Positions 7,733-17,042 of a stretch of 64,000 nt of DNA are shown here, in pieces (the stretch's first letter is position 1; every line of letters starts with the position of its first letter). Location: positions 248,001 through 312,000 of the forward strand of contig NZ_JBGRUO010000003.1 of NCBI RefSeq assembly GCF_041537905.1. Reading direction: 5' to 3'. Source of the stretch: Ruegeria_C sp041537905. Lineage in GTDB: Bacteria > Pseudomonadota > Alphaproteobacteria > Rhodobacterales > Rhodobacteraceae. Under the pieces are notes generated by a model. It ran no database searches and was not told the DNA's origin. It was given only the letters and a program-made list of their open reading frames with translations. Made by a program: the position numbers and the translations under genes.

Positions 7733-9010
7733 ATGCCGCCCATCCAGGACCACCCGCTGCGCTATGCGATTGCAAATGAGCTGCATGCACGCCCTTTCCC
7801 GGTCGCCACAGCGCCGGGAACAGCGGTCTATCTTGCCATCAAACATCCCGATGGGTCGAATGGTGCGGCGCGTGAGGATGCGCATGCCCATCTGCTCGAT
7901 TTGCTCGACCGGCATGGCGCGCAACACCCGCAACCCGGTGCCACGCATTTCTCGGGCTCCCTCGGTCGTCATCATCTGAAATGGGAACAGCATACCGAGT
8001 TTGTGGCCTATACTGCCTTCTTTGATGGCGTGAGCAGTCGGCCCTTTGATCCGGCGGATTTCGAGGTGTTTCCTGCCGATTGGCTGGCGAGCGCACCGGG
8101 GCAGAGGATCACCTCGATCGCATTGCGTGTCATGGCGCGCCCCGACATGCCGAGGATCATCACATCGCTACGCGACTGGTTTGTGCCCGAAAGCCTGGCG
8201 GTCGCGCATGTGCTGGATGATGCGGCTGTCGTCGCTGGGGATTTCCGCATCGACCCGGCAGGTCATGTCCGGCTGGCGGTCTTTGTGTCTGACGGGACCG
8301 ACAAGCGGCGGGTGGGACGAATCGTACAGCGTCTGTGCGAGATTGAGACCTATAAAGCGATGTCGATGCTGGGCTTTGCAGAGGCCCGCAAGATGGGCTC
8401 CCGGCTGGGCGAATTGGATACGAAGCTGACGGAACTGGCCGGAGAGATGGCCGATGAGGCCGCCCCGGCTGAAGAGACGCTGCCAAAGCTGCTGACTGCT
8501 GCGGCCGAGCTGGAGACGATGGCAGCGCGTGCCTCGTTCCGGTTCGGCGCGACCGGCGCTTATGAGGCCATCGTGAACCAGCGCATCCAGCTTTTGCGGG
8601 AGGAGCGGTTTCTGGGTCGCCAGACCCTGTCGGATTTCATGGTCCGCCGCTATGACCCGGCGATGCGAACAGTCAAATCCACACAGCGGCGGTTGCAAAG
8701 CCTGTCGGATCGGGCGATGCGGGCGGGCGAGTTGCTGCGGACGCGTGTGGATGTGCAGCGCAGCGCGCAGAATCAGGCGCTGCTGGAGAGCATGGATCGC
8801 CGCGCCGATCTGGCCTTGCGTCTGCAGCACACGGTCGAGGGGTTGTCGGTGGTCGCGATCAGCTATTATGCGGTGTCGCTGGCGGTCTACCTGTTGGGGC
8901 CGCTGACCAAGCTGGGCCTCTCCAAAACCACGCTGACCGCCGGTGTGACCCTGCCGGTGATCCTGCTGGTCTGGCTGATGGTGAAGCGCATCCGCAAACA
9001 TCTGGAATGA
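7733..9010 (+). CDS. DUF3422 family protein
   Basis: A 425-residue protein of a proteobacterial family of unknown function. The N-terminus MPPIQDHPLRYAIANELHAR contains the HPLR...ELHARP pattern characteristic of DUF3422. The middle is helical and charged (residues about 220-370). The C-terminus has a pair of hydrophobic segments, VVAISYYAVSLAVYLLGPL and TLTAGVTLPVILLVWLMVKR, suggesting a C-terminal membrane anchor with the bulk in the cytoplasm. The ATG at 7733 has GGAG eight bases upstream and a promoter-like sequence at 7681. It is bounded upstream by the pntAB terminator and appears to be a single-gene unit. Confidence 0.85.
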   Translation: MPPIQDHPLRYAIANELHARPFPVATAPGTAVYLAIKHPDGSNGAAREDAHAHLLDLLDRHGAQHPQPGATHFSGSLGRHHLKWEQHTEFVAYTAFFDGVSSRPFDPADFEVFPADWLASAPGQRITSIALRVMARPDMPRIITSLRDWFVPESLAVAHVLDDAAVVAGDFRIDPAGHVRLAVFVSDGTDKRRVGRIVQRLCEIETYKAMSMLGFAEARKMGSRLGELDTKLTELAGEMADEAAPAEETLPKLLTAAAELETMAARASFRFGATGAYEAIVNQRIQLLREERFLGRQTLSDFMVRRYDPAMRTVKSTQRRLQSLSDRAMRAGELLRTRVDVQRSAQNQALLESMDRRADLALRLQHTVEGLSVVAISYYAVSLAVYLLGPLTKLGLSKTTLTAGVTLPVILLVWLMVKRIRKHLE

Positions 9011-9086
9011 CCGGCTGTTCAGGTCACGCTTTCGTCGCTAGGACTTATCGAAAGAGTCGTTGGCCGTCTCGAACAAAGGTCGTCAC

Positions 9087-10226
9087 ATGGTCGGGTTTCC
9101 CAGAGCGTGGAGCGCGGTTGCCTCCATGTTTGTCCTCAACGGTGCCTATTTCGGCATCTGGGCGTCGCGCATCCCGGCGGTGAGCGATGCATTGTCATTA
9201 TCGCATGAGACCTTGGGGCTGGCACTGTTGTTTCTGGCGGCGGGTGCGGTCTGTTCCTTTCCGATCACCGGGCGGTTGGTGGACCGGTTCGGGGCATATG
9301 GGGTCACGCTGGTTGTGGGCGTGCTCTATGCGCTCAGCCTGATCCTGCTGGGCGTGGCGGGCAGCTACGCGTTTCTGTGTCTCGCGCTGTTTCTGTTCGG
9401 GGCCTCTCACGGGTCGATGGATGTGGCCATGAATGCCTGGGGCGCGGAAGTGGACCGGCAGTACAAGAAAGCCGCGATGTCGTCGTTCCATGCCATGTGG
9501 AGCCTCGGGGCCGGGCTGGGCGCGCTCAGCGGGTTTGCAGCGATTCAGGCACAGATGTCGGTGCTGGCGCATTTTCTGGTGTCGGGTGCCATCGTAGCGG
9601 TGCTGACGCTGGCAATCGCGCGTATCGGGTGGACCTCACAACGCTCGAATCTGTCACGGGGCAAGGTCTTTGCCTTCCCCACCGGGGTGCTTGTGCTGGT
9701 TGGGCTCTCCGCCTTTTGCGGCGCCATGGGCGAGGGCGCGGTGGCGGATTGGAGCGCGATTTACCTGCGTGACAGCATCGGCGCGGCAGAGAGCGTTTCG
9801 ACACTGGGGTATGCAGTGTTTTCGGTGGCCATGGTGGCGGTGCGCTTTATGGGCGGCTGGTTGATCGGCGCGCTGGGTCCGGTCCTTGCGGCGCGATTGG
9901 GCGGGGCCTTTGCCACTGTTGGGGCCATTGCGGTTGTCGCCGCCGCCGTTCCATCGACCGTCTTGATCGGGCTTGGACTGATGGGAGTCGGCTATGCCGT
10001 GGTGATGCCGCTGGCCTTCACCCGTGCGGCCAATGACCCGGACATACCACAGGGACAGGGGATCGCCAGCGTGGCGACGCTGGGCTATGGCGGGCTGCTG
10101 ATCGGACCGCCGGTGATCGGGTTTCTGGCGCATCTGGCGTCGCTGCGGCTCGCGCTGGCGGTGCTGGTGCCGCTGGCTCTGTTGATCGTGCTGCTGGCCG
10201 GGGCGCTTCGCCCGCGCACGCACTAG
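9087..10226 (+). CDS. MFS transporter
   Basis: A major facilitator superfamily membrane transporter of 379 residues with about twelve hydrophobic segments. The first helix reads VASMFVLNGAYFGIWASRIP; the loop between helices 2 and 3 has GRLVDRFGAYGVTL, the usual motif-A position. The NGAYFGIWASRIPAV start and the GASHGSMDVAMNAWG segment resemble the YbjJ/fucose-permease-like subgroup, whose substrates are mostly unknown. The ATG at 9087 is preferred over a TTG 27 bases upstream, because AAAGG lies nine bases before it. It stands alone between the DUF3422 gene and argE, with gaps of 76 and 81 bases. Confidence 0.85.
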   Translation: MVGFPRAWSAVASMFVLNGAYFGIWASRIPAVSDALSLSHETLGLALLFLAAGAVCSFPITGRLVDRFGAYGVTLVVGVLYALSLILLGVAGSYAFLCLALFLFGASHGSMDVAMNAWGAEVDRQYKKAAMSSFHAMWSLGAGLGALSGFAAIQAQMSVLAHFLVSGAIVAVLTLAIARIGWTSQRSNLSRGKVFAFPTGVLVLVGLSAFCGAMGEGAVADWSAIYLRDSIGAAESVSTLGYAVFSVAMVAVRFMGGWLIGALGPVLAARLGGAFATVGAIAVVAAAVPSTVLIGLGLMGVGYAVVMPLAFTRAANDPDIPQGQGIASVATLGYGGLLIGPPVIGFLAHLASLRLALAVLVPLALLIVLLAGALRPRTH

Positions 10227-10307
10227 GGTGCAATCGGTTTGACAGCGGCAAGCTCTGCGACTTAGCGTGCGCACACCCCCTCGGACCGAATTGCCAAGAG
10301 GCGCTAC

Positions 10308-11474
10308 ATGACCGAGAAACTGTCCCCGCGTGCGTTGATGGAAAAGCTGGTGTCTTTTCCAACTGTCAGCCGCGACACCAACTTGCCGCTGATCGACTGG
10401 GTTGAGGAGTATCTGACGGCCCATCGTGTGGGCGTGCACCGGATGGAGGCACCGGGTCAGCCGGAAAAGGCCGCACTTTTTGCCCATGTCGGGCCTTGGC
10501 AAGAGGGCGCGGTGGTTCTTTCGGGCCATACCGATGTTGTGCCGGTCGATGGGCAGGCATGGGAGACCGATCCCTTCGAGGTGGTCGAAGCGGATGGCCG
10601 CTATTACGGGCGCGGCACTTGCGACATGAAAGGTTTCGACGCGCTGGCGATCTGGGCGATGGTCGAGGCGCAGGGCCGAGACCTCGCCACGCCGCTGCAA
10701 CTGGCGCTGAGCTATGACGAAGAGGTGGGCTGTATCTGCCCGCCGCATCTGATCCGGGCGATGGACCCTGTCGTGCCCAGGGGACGGATCGTGATTGTGG
10801 GCGAGCCCTCGATGATGCAGGTCGTGACCGGGCACAAGGGTGATATCGGGCTCAGTGTCCATGTGCATGGGTTCGAAGTGCACAGCTCGTTGCTGCATAT
10901 GGGTGTAAGCGCGGTGCATGAGGCCGCGCGGCTGATCGAGTGGGCCAATCAACGCAACCGCCAGAACCGCGCCGCCCCGCGCGACGAGATCGCAGCGCTA
11001 TTTGATCCGCCCTGGACCACCACCCATGTCGGCACCATCGAAGGTGGTACTGCCAGCAACATCACTGCGAAGGATTGCCGCTTCTTTATCGAATGCCGCA
11101 CCTTGCCGGGGGCATCGCTGGACGACTGGAAGGCGGAGTTTCAGGCTTTTGCAGGTGAGGTCGAGGCCGAGATGCAAGAGGTGCACCCCGACGCACGGAT
11201 CGAGATCAGCGAGGTCTTCAAGGTTTCCGGGTTGGTGCCCGAAGAACAAGGCGCGGCGGAGGCGCTGACCCGCGCGCTAACCGGCGACAATGGCACCCAT
11301 GTGGTCAGCTACGGCACCGAAGCCGGGCAGTTTCAGGAAGCCGGGTATTCCGTGATCATCTGCGGCCCCGGCGACATCGCACAGGCGCATCAGGCGAATG
11401 AATTTCTGTCGGTTGACCAATTGCAGGCCGGGCAAGACTTCATGAGCGCGTTGTTGGATCATCTCTCGGGATGA
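10308..11474 (+). CDS. argE: Acetylornithine deacetylase (M20 family, ArgE-like)
   Basis: A zinc-dependent M20 amidohydrolase predicted to remove the acetyl group from N-acetylornithine. The 388 residues show SGHTDVVPVDGQ (first metal histidine and catalytic aspartate), YYGRGTCDMKGF (bridging aspartate), SYDEEVGC (catalytic glutamate pair), IVGEPS and a late QAHQANEF with the final metal histidine. Roseobacter genomes usually carry several ArgE-like paralogues, and this one overlaps a FAD oxidoreductase by four bases (ATGA). A catabolic N-acyl amino acid substrate is therefore equally possible. The family is certain; the substrate is inferred. Confidence 0.8.
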   Translation: MTEKLSPRALMEKLVSFPTVSRDTNLPLIDWVEEYLTAHRVGVHRMEAPGQPEKAALFAHVGPWQEGAVVLSGHTDVVPVDGQAWETDPFEVVEADGRYYGRGTCDMKGFDALAIWAMVEAQGRDLATPLQLALSYDEEVGCICPPHLIRAMDPVVPRGRIVIVGEPSMMQVVTGHKGDIGLSVHVHGFEVHSSLLHMGVSAVHEAARLIEWANQRNRQNRAAPRDEIAALFDPPWTTTHVGTIEGGTASNITAKDCRFFIECRTLPGASLDDWKAEFQAFAGEVEAEMQEVHPDARIEISEVFKVSGLVPEEQGAAEALTRALTGDNGTHVVSYGTEAGQFQEAGYSVIICGPGDIAQAHQANEFLSVDQLQAGQDFMSALLDHLSG

Positions 11475-12817
11475 AGGGCATTCCGATCACCGCCACGTCG
11501 CCGGTCGAACATGACGCGGCGCTGCCCTCAGCCGCGCCGGTTGTCATCATTGGTGGTGGCATCATCGGGGTGATGACCGCCTATTTCCTCGCACAAAAAG
11601 GCCTGCGACCGGTGCTGCTGGAAAAGGGGCGGATCGCGGGCGAGCAATCGGCGCGCAACTGGGGCTGGGTGCGCCAGATGGGTCGCGACCCCGCCGAGTT
11701 GCCCATCATGGTCGAGGCCAACCGGATCTGGCGTCAATTGCAGGCGGAGGGCTCGGACGATCTGGGTCTGCGCCAATGCGGCCTGACCTATGTGGCGCGA
11801 TGCGACAAGGACCTGGCCGGGTTCGAGGCATGGTTGCCCCATGCGCGCGAAAACGGTGTCGATACGCGGATGCTGAGCAGCGCGGAGTTGTACGATCTCA
11901 TCCCGCAGGCGCAGGGCAGCTGGCCCGGCGCGATGCACACAGCTTCAGACATGCGGGCTGAGCCCTGGGTGGCGGTCCCGGCGCTGGCGCGGGCAGCGGT
12001 GGCGGCGGGCGCCGTGATCCGCGAGAGTTGCGCGGCGCGGCTGCTGGATGTGCAGGCCGGACGTATCGCGGGTGTCGTGACCGAGGCCGGGCGCATCGTC
12101 ACATCTGATGTCGTGGTGGCGGGCGGGGCCTGGTCCAACCTGTTCCTGCGGCGTCACGGGGTCGACATCCCGCAGCTTTCGGTACGCGCCACTGTGGTGG
12201 CCACAACCGCGGTCCCGGACATCTATGCAGGCGGGGCGGATTTTGGCGAGATCGCCCTGCGGCGGCGCGTCGATGGCGGCTATTCGCTGGCCGAGGGGGA
12301 CGCGCATGATTTCTGGGTCGGGCCGGATGCCTTTCGGGCCGCACGCGCCTTCTGGCCGCAATTGCGGGCGGACCCGTTCGGGCGGCGTTATCTGCCCGCC
12401 GCGCCGCGCGGGTTCCCTGATGCCTGGGGCACGCCACGGCGCTGGACGGGGGACGAAACCTCCCCCTTCGAGCACTGCCGCGTGCTGAATCCCGCGCCGA
12501 ACCATCGCAAAGTGGAGCAGATTCTCGACCGGTTTCAGCAGCTTTTCCCATCGCTTGGTGCAGTGCAGGCCGCTGCCGCCTGGGCGGGGATGATCGACAC
12601 GATGCCCGATGTGGTGCCTGTTGTGGACCGGGCCGAAGCGCTGCCCGGCCTGTCAATCTGCACCGGGATGAGCGGTCATGGTTTCGGGATCGGACCCGCC
12701 TTTGGGCGCATCATGGCCGATCTGGTGACGGGGGACGCGCCCGGCCACGATCTCAGCAGGTTCCGTCTGTCGCGGTTCAGCGACGGGTCGGCGTTGGAGC
12801 TGGGGCCGGCGCTCTGA
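11471..12817 (+). CDS. FAD-dependent amino acid oxidoreductase (DAO family)
   Basis: A 448-residue flavoprotein of the D-amino-acid oxidase/glycine oxidase superfamily. The N-terminal dinucleotide fold is plain: PVVIIGGGIIGVMTAYFLAQ and VLLEKGRIAGEQSARNWGW. The C-terminal FAD-closing segment reads LSICTGMSGHGFGIGPAFGR. The SARNWGWVRQ block recurs in a subgroup of bacterial oxidases that deaminate amines or N-substituted amino acids. It overlaps the upstream deacetylase by four bases, so the two are translationally coupled; a deacylation-then-oxidation sequence is plausible but unproven. The next gene, another M20 hydrolase, follows after 100 bases and may belong to the same unit. Confidence 0.85.
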   Translation: MKGIPITATSPVEHDAALPSAAPVVIIGGGIIGVMTAYFLAQKGLRPVLLEKGRIAGEQSARNWGWVRQMGRDPAELPIMVEANRIWRQLQAEGSDDLGLRQCGLTYVARCDKDLAGFEAWLPHARENGVDTRMLSSAELYDLIPQAQGSWPGAMHTASDMRAEPWVAVPALARAAVAAGAVIRESCAARLLDVQAGRIAGVVTEAGRIVTSDVVVAGGAWSNLFLRRHGVDIPQLSVRATVVATTAVPDIYAGGADFGEIALRRRVDGGYSLAEGDAHDFWVGPDAFRAARAFWPQLRADPFGRRYLPAAPRGFPDAWGTPRRWTGDETSPFEHCRVLNPAPNHRKVEQILDRFQQLFPSLGAVQAAAAWAGMIDTMPDVVPVVDRAEALPGLSICTGMSGHGFGIGPAFGRIMADLVTGDAPGHDLSRFRLSRFSDGSALELGPAL

Positions 12818-12917
12818 ATCTATTGGCCGCGTTCTGCTCTGGAAGAACGGGCCGGGGCGTATATGTAGGTGGGATAAGACATGCCGGTCTGCGGACCGCA
12901 AAACGGAGGAGCAAGAG

Positions 12918-14081
12918 ATGCCAGTCAAGAACCGCTTTGCGGAGCTGCAGGATGAAATCACCGCATGGCGCCGGGATATCCACGCAAACCCCGAGATCCT
13001 GTTCGACACGCACCGCACCAGCGCGCTGGTGGCCGAAAAGCTGCGTGAGTTCGGCTGCGATGACGTGGTGACCGGCATCGGCCGCACCGGCGTGGTTGGC
13101 GTCATCAAGGGCAAGACAGATACCGCGGGCAAAGTGATCGGCTTGCGCGCCGATATGGATGCGTTGCCGATCCACGAGGCGACGGGCTTGGACTATGCCT
13201 CGAAAACGCCCGGCGCGATGCACGCCTGCGGCCATGACGGGCATACCGCCATGCTGCTGGGCGCGGCGAAATACCTGGCCGAGACCCGCAACTTCGACGG
13301 CACCGCCGTCATCATCTTCCAGCCTGCCGAAGAAGGCGGCGGCGGCGGTCGCGAGATGTGCGAGGACGGCATGATGGACCGCTGGGGCATTCAGGAAGTC
13401 TATGGCATGCACAATTGGCCGGGTCAGCCGGTGGGCAGTTTTGCCATCCGCCCCGGCGCGTTCTTTGCCGCCACCGACCAGTTCGAGATCACGCTGGAGG
13501 GCAAGGGCGGCCACGCGGCCAAGCCGCAAACCACCGTCGACAGCACGGTGATGGCCTCCAAGGTGGTTCTGGCCCTGCAGACCATCGTCAGCCGCAATGC
13601 CGATCCGACCGATCAGCTGGTGGTGTCGGTCACCTCGTTCGAAACCTCCTCCAACGCCTTCAACGTGATTCCGCAGAAGGTCTTTCTGAAAGGCACGGTG
13701 CGCACCATGAGCACCGAAATGCGTGATCTGGCCGAACAACGGATCAAGGAGATTTGCGCCGGTATCGCGACGACCTTTGGTGGCACGGCTGAGGTGACCT
13801 ATCACAGGGGCTATCCGGTGATGGTGAACTCCGAAGCGCAGACCGAATTTGCGGCAAGCGTGGCGCGCGATGTCTCTGGCAGTTGCAATGACGCGCCGCT
13901 GGTCATGGGAGGCGAGGATTTCGCCTTCATGCTGGAGGAACGGCCCGGCGCCTATATCCTCGTGGGCAATGGTGACACGGCGATGGTCCATCACCCCGAA
14001 TATAATTTCAACGACGAGGCCATTCCCGCCGGGTGCAGCTGGTGGGCCGAAATCGTCGAACAGCGGATGCCAGTGGCGTGA
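12918..14081 (+). CDS. M20 aminoacylase/hippurate hydrolase family amidohydrolase
   Basis: A 387-residue metallohydrolase that removes acyl groups from N-acyl amino acids or hippurate-like substrates. Landmarks are GLRADMDALPIHEATGLDYA, the metal-site MHACGHDGHTAMLLGAAKYL, FQPAEEGGGGGREMCEDG and EVYGMHNWPGQPVGSFAIR, in the order typical of the HipO/IAA-amidohydrolase (M20D) group. The start at 12918 has GGAGGAG upstream. Together with the argE-like deacetylase and DAO-type oxidase just upstream it makes a run of three enzymes acting on modified amino acids. It converges with waaA over a 62-base spacer that holds only a weak hairpin. Confidence 0.88.
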   Translation: MPVKNRFAELQDEITAWRRDIHANPEILFDTHRTSALVAEKLREFGCDDVVTGIGRTGVVGVIKGKTDTAGKVIGLRADMDALPIHEATGLDYASKTPGAMHACGHDGHTAMLLGAAKYLAETRNFDGTAVIIFQPAEEGGGGGREMCEDGMMDRWGIQEVYGMHNWPGQPVGSFAIRPGAFFAATDQFEITLEGKGGHAAKPQTTVDSTVMASKVVLALQTIVSRNADPTDQLVVSVTSFETSSNAFNVIPQKVFLKGTVRTMSTEMRDLAEQRIKEICAGIATTFGGTAEVTYHRGYPVMVNSEAQTEFAASVARDVSGSCNDAPLVMGGEDFAFMLEERPGAYILVGNGDTAMVHHPEYNFNDEAIPAGCSWWAEIVEQRMPVA

Positions 14082-14143
14082 GTTGAAAGCAGGCAGGGGA
14101 CGTCGTCGTGCTTGGTTCTGACCGCTTTGCCGGTCTGAAGCTG

Positions 14144-15460
14144 TCAGCCGGTTGCGCTGGGATTGGTCAATTCGAGTTCCTTGCAGAGGTTGTCGATGAC
14201 AGCCTCCAAAGCATTTTGCTGCGTGGCGACATAGGCTGAGGCGGCTTGCCGGGCGCTGGTGAAGCGCTCTGCGTCGTCCAGCCAGTCCGCTACGGCATGG
14301 GCGAGGCTGTCAGCGTCGTGAACCTCGCGCGCGCCGCCATCCTGTTTCATCTGGGCGTAGGTCTCGGCGAAATTGTAATATCCTGGCCCGGTGATTACTG
14401 CCGCGCCCGCTTGCGCCGGTTCAAAGGGGTTGTGACCACCGATTTCCTGCAGCGAGCCGCCGAGAAAAACCAACTGGCAAAGCGCATACCAGGTGCCGGT
14501 CTCGCCAAGTGTGTCGGCCATATAAACTTGGGTCCGTGCGGTGATCTGTTCCTGCGCGCTGCGGCGGGCGCAGCTGAGACCAGCGGCTTTCACCAGCCCC
14601 TGAACCTCATCGCCGCGTTCGGGGTGGCGGGGAACCAGCAGCAAAAGCAGGTCGGGATGGGTAATGAGCAGGCGCTTATGGGCCTGTAGCACCTGTTCTT
14701 CTTCTCCCTTATGGGTCGAGCTTGCAACCCAGACCGGGCGATTCCCGATGGCTTTCGTCAGCATGTCGCGTGTGGCTTCATCCACCGGCAGCGGGGCCGA
14801 GGTCGCCTTGAGATTGCTGCCGGGGCGCACCCGGCACGGATCAGCGCCCATGGCGATCAGATTGTCGGCAGTCTGCCGGTTCTGGGTCAGAAACAGCGTG
14901 AAACAGTCGAGGATGAACCGCGCCGTGCCCGGGGACCTCTGCCAGCCCTCCACCGATTTCTGCGAGAGGCGGGCGTTGAGCAGGGCCAGTTTGATGCCGC
15001 GCCGGTCAGCCTCGACCAGCATGCGGGGCCAGAGCTCGCTTTCGACGAAGATACCCGCCTGCGGGCGCCAGTGATCATAGAAACGTGTTACGGCAGCGCC
15101 GGTGTCAAGTGGGACGAACTGGTGCCGCGTGCGCGGCGGCAGGCGTCTTGCAACCAGCTCGGCCGAGGTCGGCGTGCCGGAGGTGATCAGAAACTCCGCC
15201 TTTGGCAGCACCGCGCCCAGGCGGGTGATCAAGGTGAGGACCGACAGGCTTTCGCCCACGCTGGCTGCATGAAACCAGATCAACCGGCCGTCAGGGCGGG
15301 GCAGGGTGGCGTGGCCCAGCCGTTCGCGCTGCCGCTCTGGCGCGACCCCGGCGGCGTCCAGTTTGCGGCGCACGGAACGCCAAGCCAGCGGGCCAAGCGC
15401 ACCGGTTACGACAGAGTATAGCCGGTATAGCGGCGTCGGGGCGACACCCTGTCCGGGCAT
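14144..15460 (-). CDS. waaA: 3-deoxy-D-manno-octulosonic acid (Kdo) transferase
   Basis: A family 30 glycosyltransferase adding Kdo to lipid A precursor at the inner membrane. The 438 residues begin with a hydrophobic anchor (YRLYSVVTGALGPLAW), followed by the N-terminal lobe with LIWFHAASVGES and GIFVESELWPRMLVEADRRG, and a C-terminal lobe with WVASSTHKGEEEQVLQAHKR and GGSLQEIGGHNPFEPAQAGA, all family hallmarks. The ATG at 15460 comes one base after the moaA stop on the same strand. It is therefore co-transcribed with a molybdenum-cofactor gene, an arrangement that looks incidental. Confidence 0.92.
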   Translation of the reverse strand: MPGQGVAPTPLYRLYSVVTGALGPLAWRSVRRKLDAAGVAPERQRERLGHATLPRPDGRLIWFHAASVGESLSVLTLITRLGAVLPKAEFLITSGTPTSAELVARRLPPRTRHQFVPLDTGAAVTRFYDHWRPQAGIFVESELWPRMLVEADRRGIKLALLNARLSQKSVEGWQRSPGTARFILDCFTLFLTQNRQTADNLIAMGADPCRVRPGSNLKATSAPLPVDEATRDMLTKAIGNRPVWVASSTHKGEEEQVLQAHKRLLITHPDLLLLLVPRHPERGDEVQGLVKAAGLSCARRSAQEQITARTQVYMADTLGETGTWYALCQLVFLGGSLQEIGGHNPFEPAQAGAAVITGPGYYNFAETYAQMKQDGGAREVHDADSLAHAVADWLDDAERFTSARQAASAYVATQQNALEAVIDNLCKELELTNPSATG

Positions 15461-15461
15461 C

Positions 15462-16469
15462 TCAGCCGCCCGTATGGCTCATATGCCTAGGCATCTGGCC
15501 ATCGAGCGTTTGCCGGGAATAGTCGAAATCATGGCCCTTGGGCTTGTGGCTGATGGCGGCGCGGATGGCCTCTTGCAGCGGTTCTTCACTGTCGGGGTGA
15601 TCGCGCAGGGGCGCGCGCAGATCGGCCATATCCTCTTGCCCGAGGCACATATAAAGCTCGCCGGTGCAGGTCAGGCGCACGCGGTTGCAGCTTTCGCAGA
15701 AATTATGGGAAAGCGGCGTGATGAAGCCGATCTTTTGTCCAGTCTCTTCCAGCCGCACATAGCGGGCCGGGCCGCCGGTGCGCTCGGCCAGGTCGCTGAC
15801 CTGATAGTGGTTTTCGTACTCGGCGCGCACGTCCTTGAGCGACCAGTACTGGCCCAGCCGGTCCTCATTGCCGATATCGCCCATCGGCATAACCTCGATC
15901 CAGGTCAGGTCCATGTCACGCTCCGCGCACCATCGGGTGATCGTGGGCAGTTCGTCCTCGTTGAAACCCTTGAGCGCCACCGCATTGATCTTGACCCGCA
16001 GCCCGGCTTTCTGCGCCGCGTCGATGCCGCGCAGCACCTGTTTCAGACGGCCCCAGCGGGTGATATCGGCGAATTTGGTCTCATCCAGCGTGTCGAGCGA
16101 GACATTCACCCGCCGCACGCCCGCTGCATAAAGCTGATCAGCAAACCGTTCCAGCTGCGAGCCATTGGTGGTGAGCGTCAGTTCCTCCAACGCGCCGCTA
16201 TCCAGATGCCGGGTCATGCCGTTGAAGAAGGTCATGATATCGCGTCGCACCAGCGGCTCGCCTCCGGTGATGCGCAGCTTGCGCACGCCAAGCCCCACAA
16301 AGGTCGAGCACATGCGATCCAGCTCTTCCAGCGTCAGCAGCTCTTTCTTGGGCAGAAAGGTCATGTTCTCGGACATGCAATAGACACAGCGGAAATCGCA
16401 GCGATCGGTAACCGAAACGCGGAGATAGGTGATGGCGCGGGCGAATGGATCAATCAGGGGTGCGGTCAT
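15462..16469 (-). CDS. moaA: GTP 3',8-cyclase MoaA (radical SAM)
   Basis: First step of molybdenum cofactor synthesis, converting GTP to 3',8-cyclo-7,8-dihydro-GTP. The 335 residues start at MTAPLIDPFARAITYLRVS (ATG 16469); an upstream in-frame start would add twelve unlikely residues. The radical-SAM cluster is CDFRCVYC, followed by ENMTFLPKKELLTLEELDR. The second cluster lies in the CESCNRVRLTCTGELYMCLG region, and the C-terminus ends in Gly-Gly, as MoaA requires. The product feeds molybdoenzymes such as the IorAB-like hydroxylase at the left edge. It is the first gene of the moaA-waaA unit. Confidence 0.95.
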   Translation of the reverse strand: MTAPLIDPFARAITYLRVSVTDRCDFRCVYCMSENMTFLPKKELLTLEELDRMCSTFVGLGVRKLRITGGEPLVRRDIMTFFNGMTRHLDSGALEELTLTTNGSQLERFADQLYAAGVRRVNVSLDTLDETKFADITRWGRLKQVLRGIDAAQKAGLRVKINAVALKGFNEDELPTITRWCAERDMDLTWIEVMPMGDIGNEDRLGQYWSLKDVRAEYENHYQVSDLAERTGGPARYVRLEETGQKIGFITPLSHNFCESCNRVRLTCTGELYMCLGQEDMADLRAPLRDHPDSEEPLQEAIRAAISHKPKGHDFDYSRQTLDGQMPRHMSHTGG

Positions 16470-16562
16470 GGCGATATAGCTAAAGCGGAGCCCTGCCTGC
16501 GGCAAGGGGGATCATGGTATTTGGGTCTGGCATGGCCGGGCGCAGATAGCTAGGGTTTCGGT

Positions 16563-16997
16563 ATGAGACATATTGCCCTGACCTCATTGATCCTCATCGC
16601 GGGATGCGCGCAGATCCGCGACACCACCGATGGTTTGTTTAGCGGACCCTCATCTTCCTCTGCATCTGAAGCCGCAGAAGCGCCAGAGTCGGACGGCTCT
16701 GAACAGGTCGAAGAGGTGGTCGCAACCGAAGAGTTCGATCCGGGCTGGACCGGCGCCAAGCAGACGATTGCGGGTCTGGGCGATGTTGCGAAACCCGGTA
16801 TCTGGCTGGAAACGCCTCTGGTCAGCAAGGAACGCTCGGGCCGGGTGGTGTTTCGCAAGACCGGGGCCTCGGCCTTTGTGACGCTGATCCCGATCGAGGG
16901 CGCAGAGACGGCGGGTAGCCGGTTGTCGCTGGAGGCGATGCGGACGCTGCTGGCACCCATTGACCAGTTGATCGAACTGGATGTCTATACCAACTGA
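16563..16997 (+). CDS. Putative lipoprotein of unknown function
   Basis: A 144-residue predicted lipoprotein. The signal MRHIALTSLILIAGCAQ ends in a lipobox (LIAGC), giving Cys15 as the lipidated residue. A Ser/Ala/Glu-rich linker (residues 25-60) follows, then a compact domain containing EEFDPGWTGAKQTIAGLGD, PGIWLETPLV and RVVFRKTGASAFVTLIPIEG. I recall similar small proteins in Roseobacter genomes labelled D-galactarate dehydratase-like, which the size makes implausible as an enzyme. It is divergent from moaA across 93 bases. No function is assigned. Confidence 0.75.
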   Translation: MRHIALTSLILIAGCAQIRDTTDGLFSGPSSSSASEAAEAPESDGSEQVEEVVATEEFDPGWTGAKQTIAGLGDVAKPGIWLETPLVSKERSGRVVFRKTGASAFVTLIPIEGAETAGSRLSLEAMRTLLAPIDQLIELDVYTN

Positions 16998-17042
16998 TCC
17001 GCCATCTGACGGCCGGTCAGAGAAGGTTTCGGAGATTTGCGC

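Noticed and set aside
14100..14143. Possible terminator between the M20 hydrolase and waaA
   Set aside because: The only hairpin has five-base arms and no T-run.
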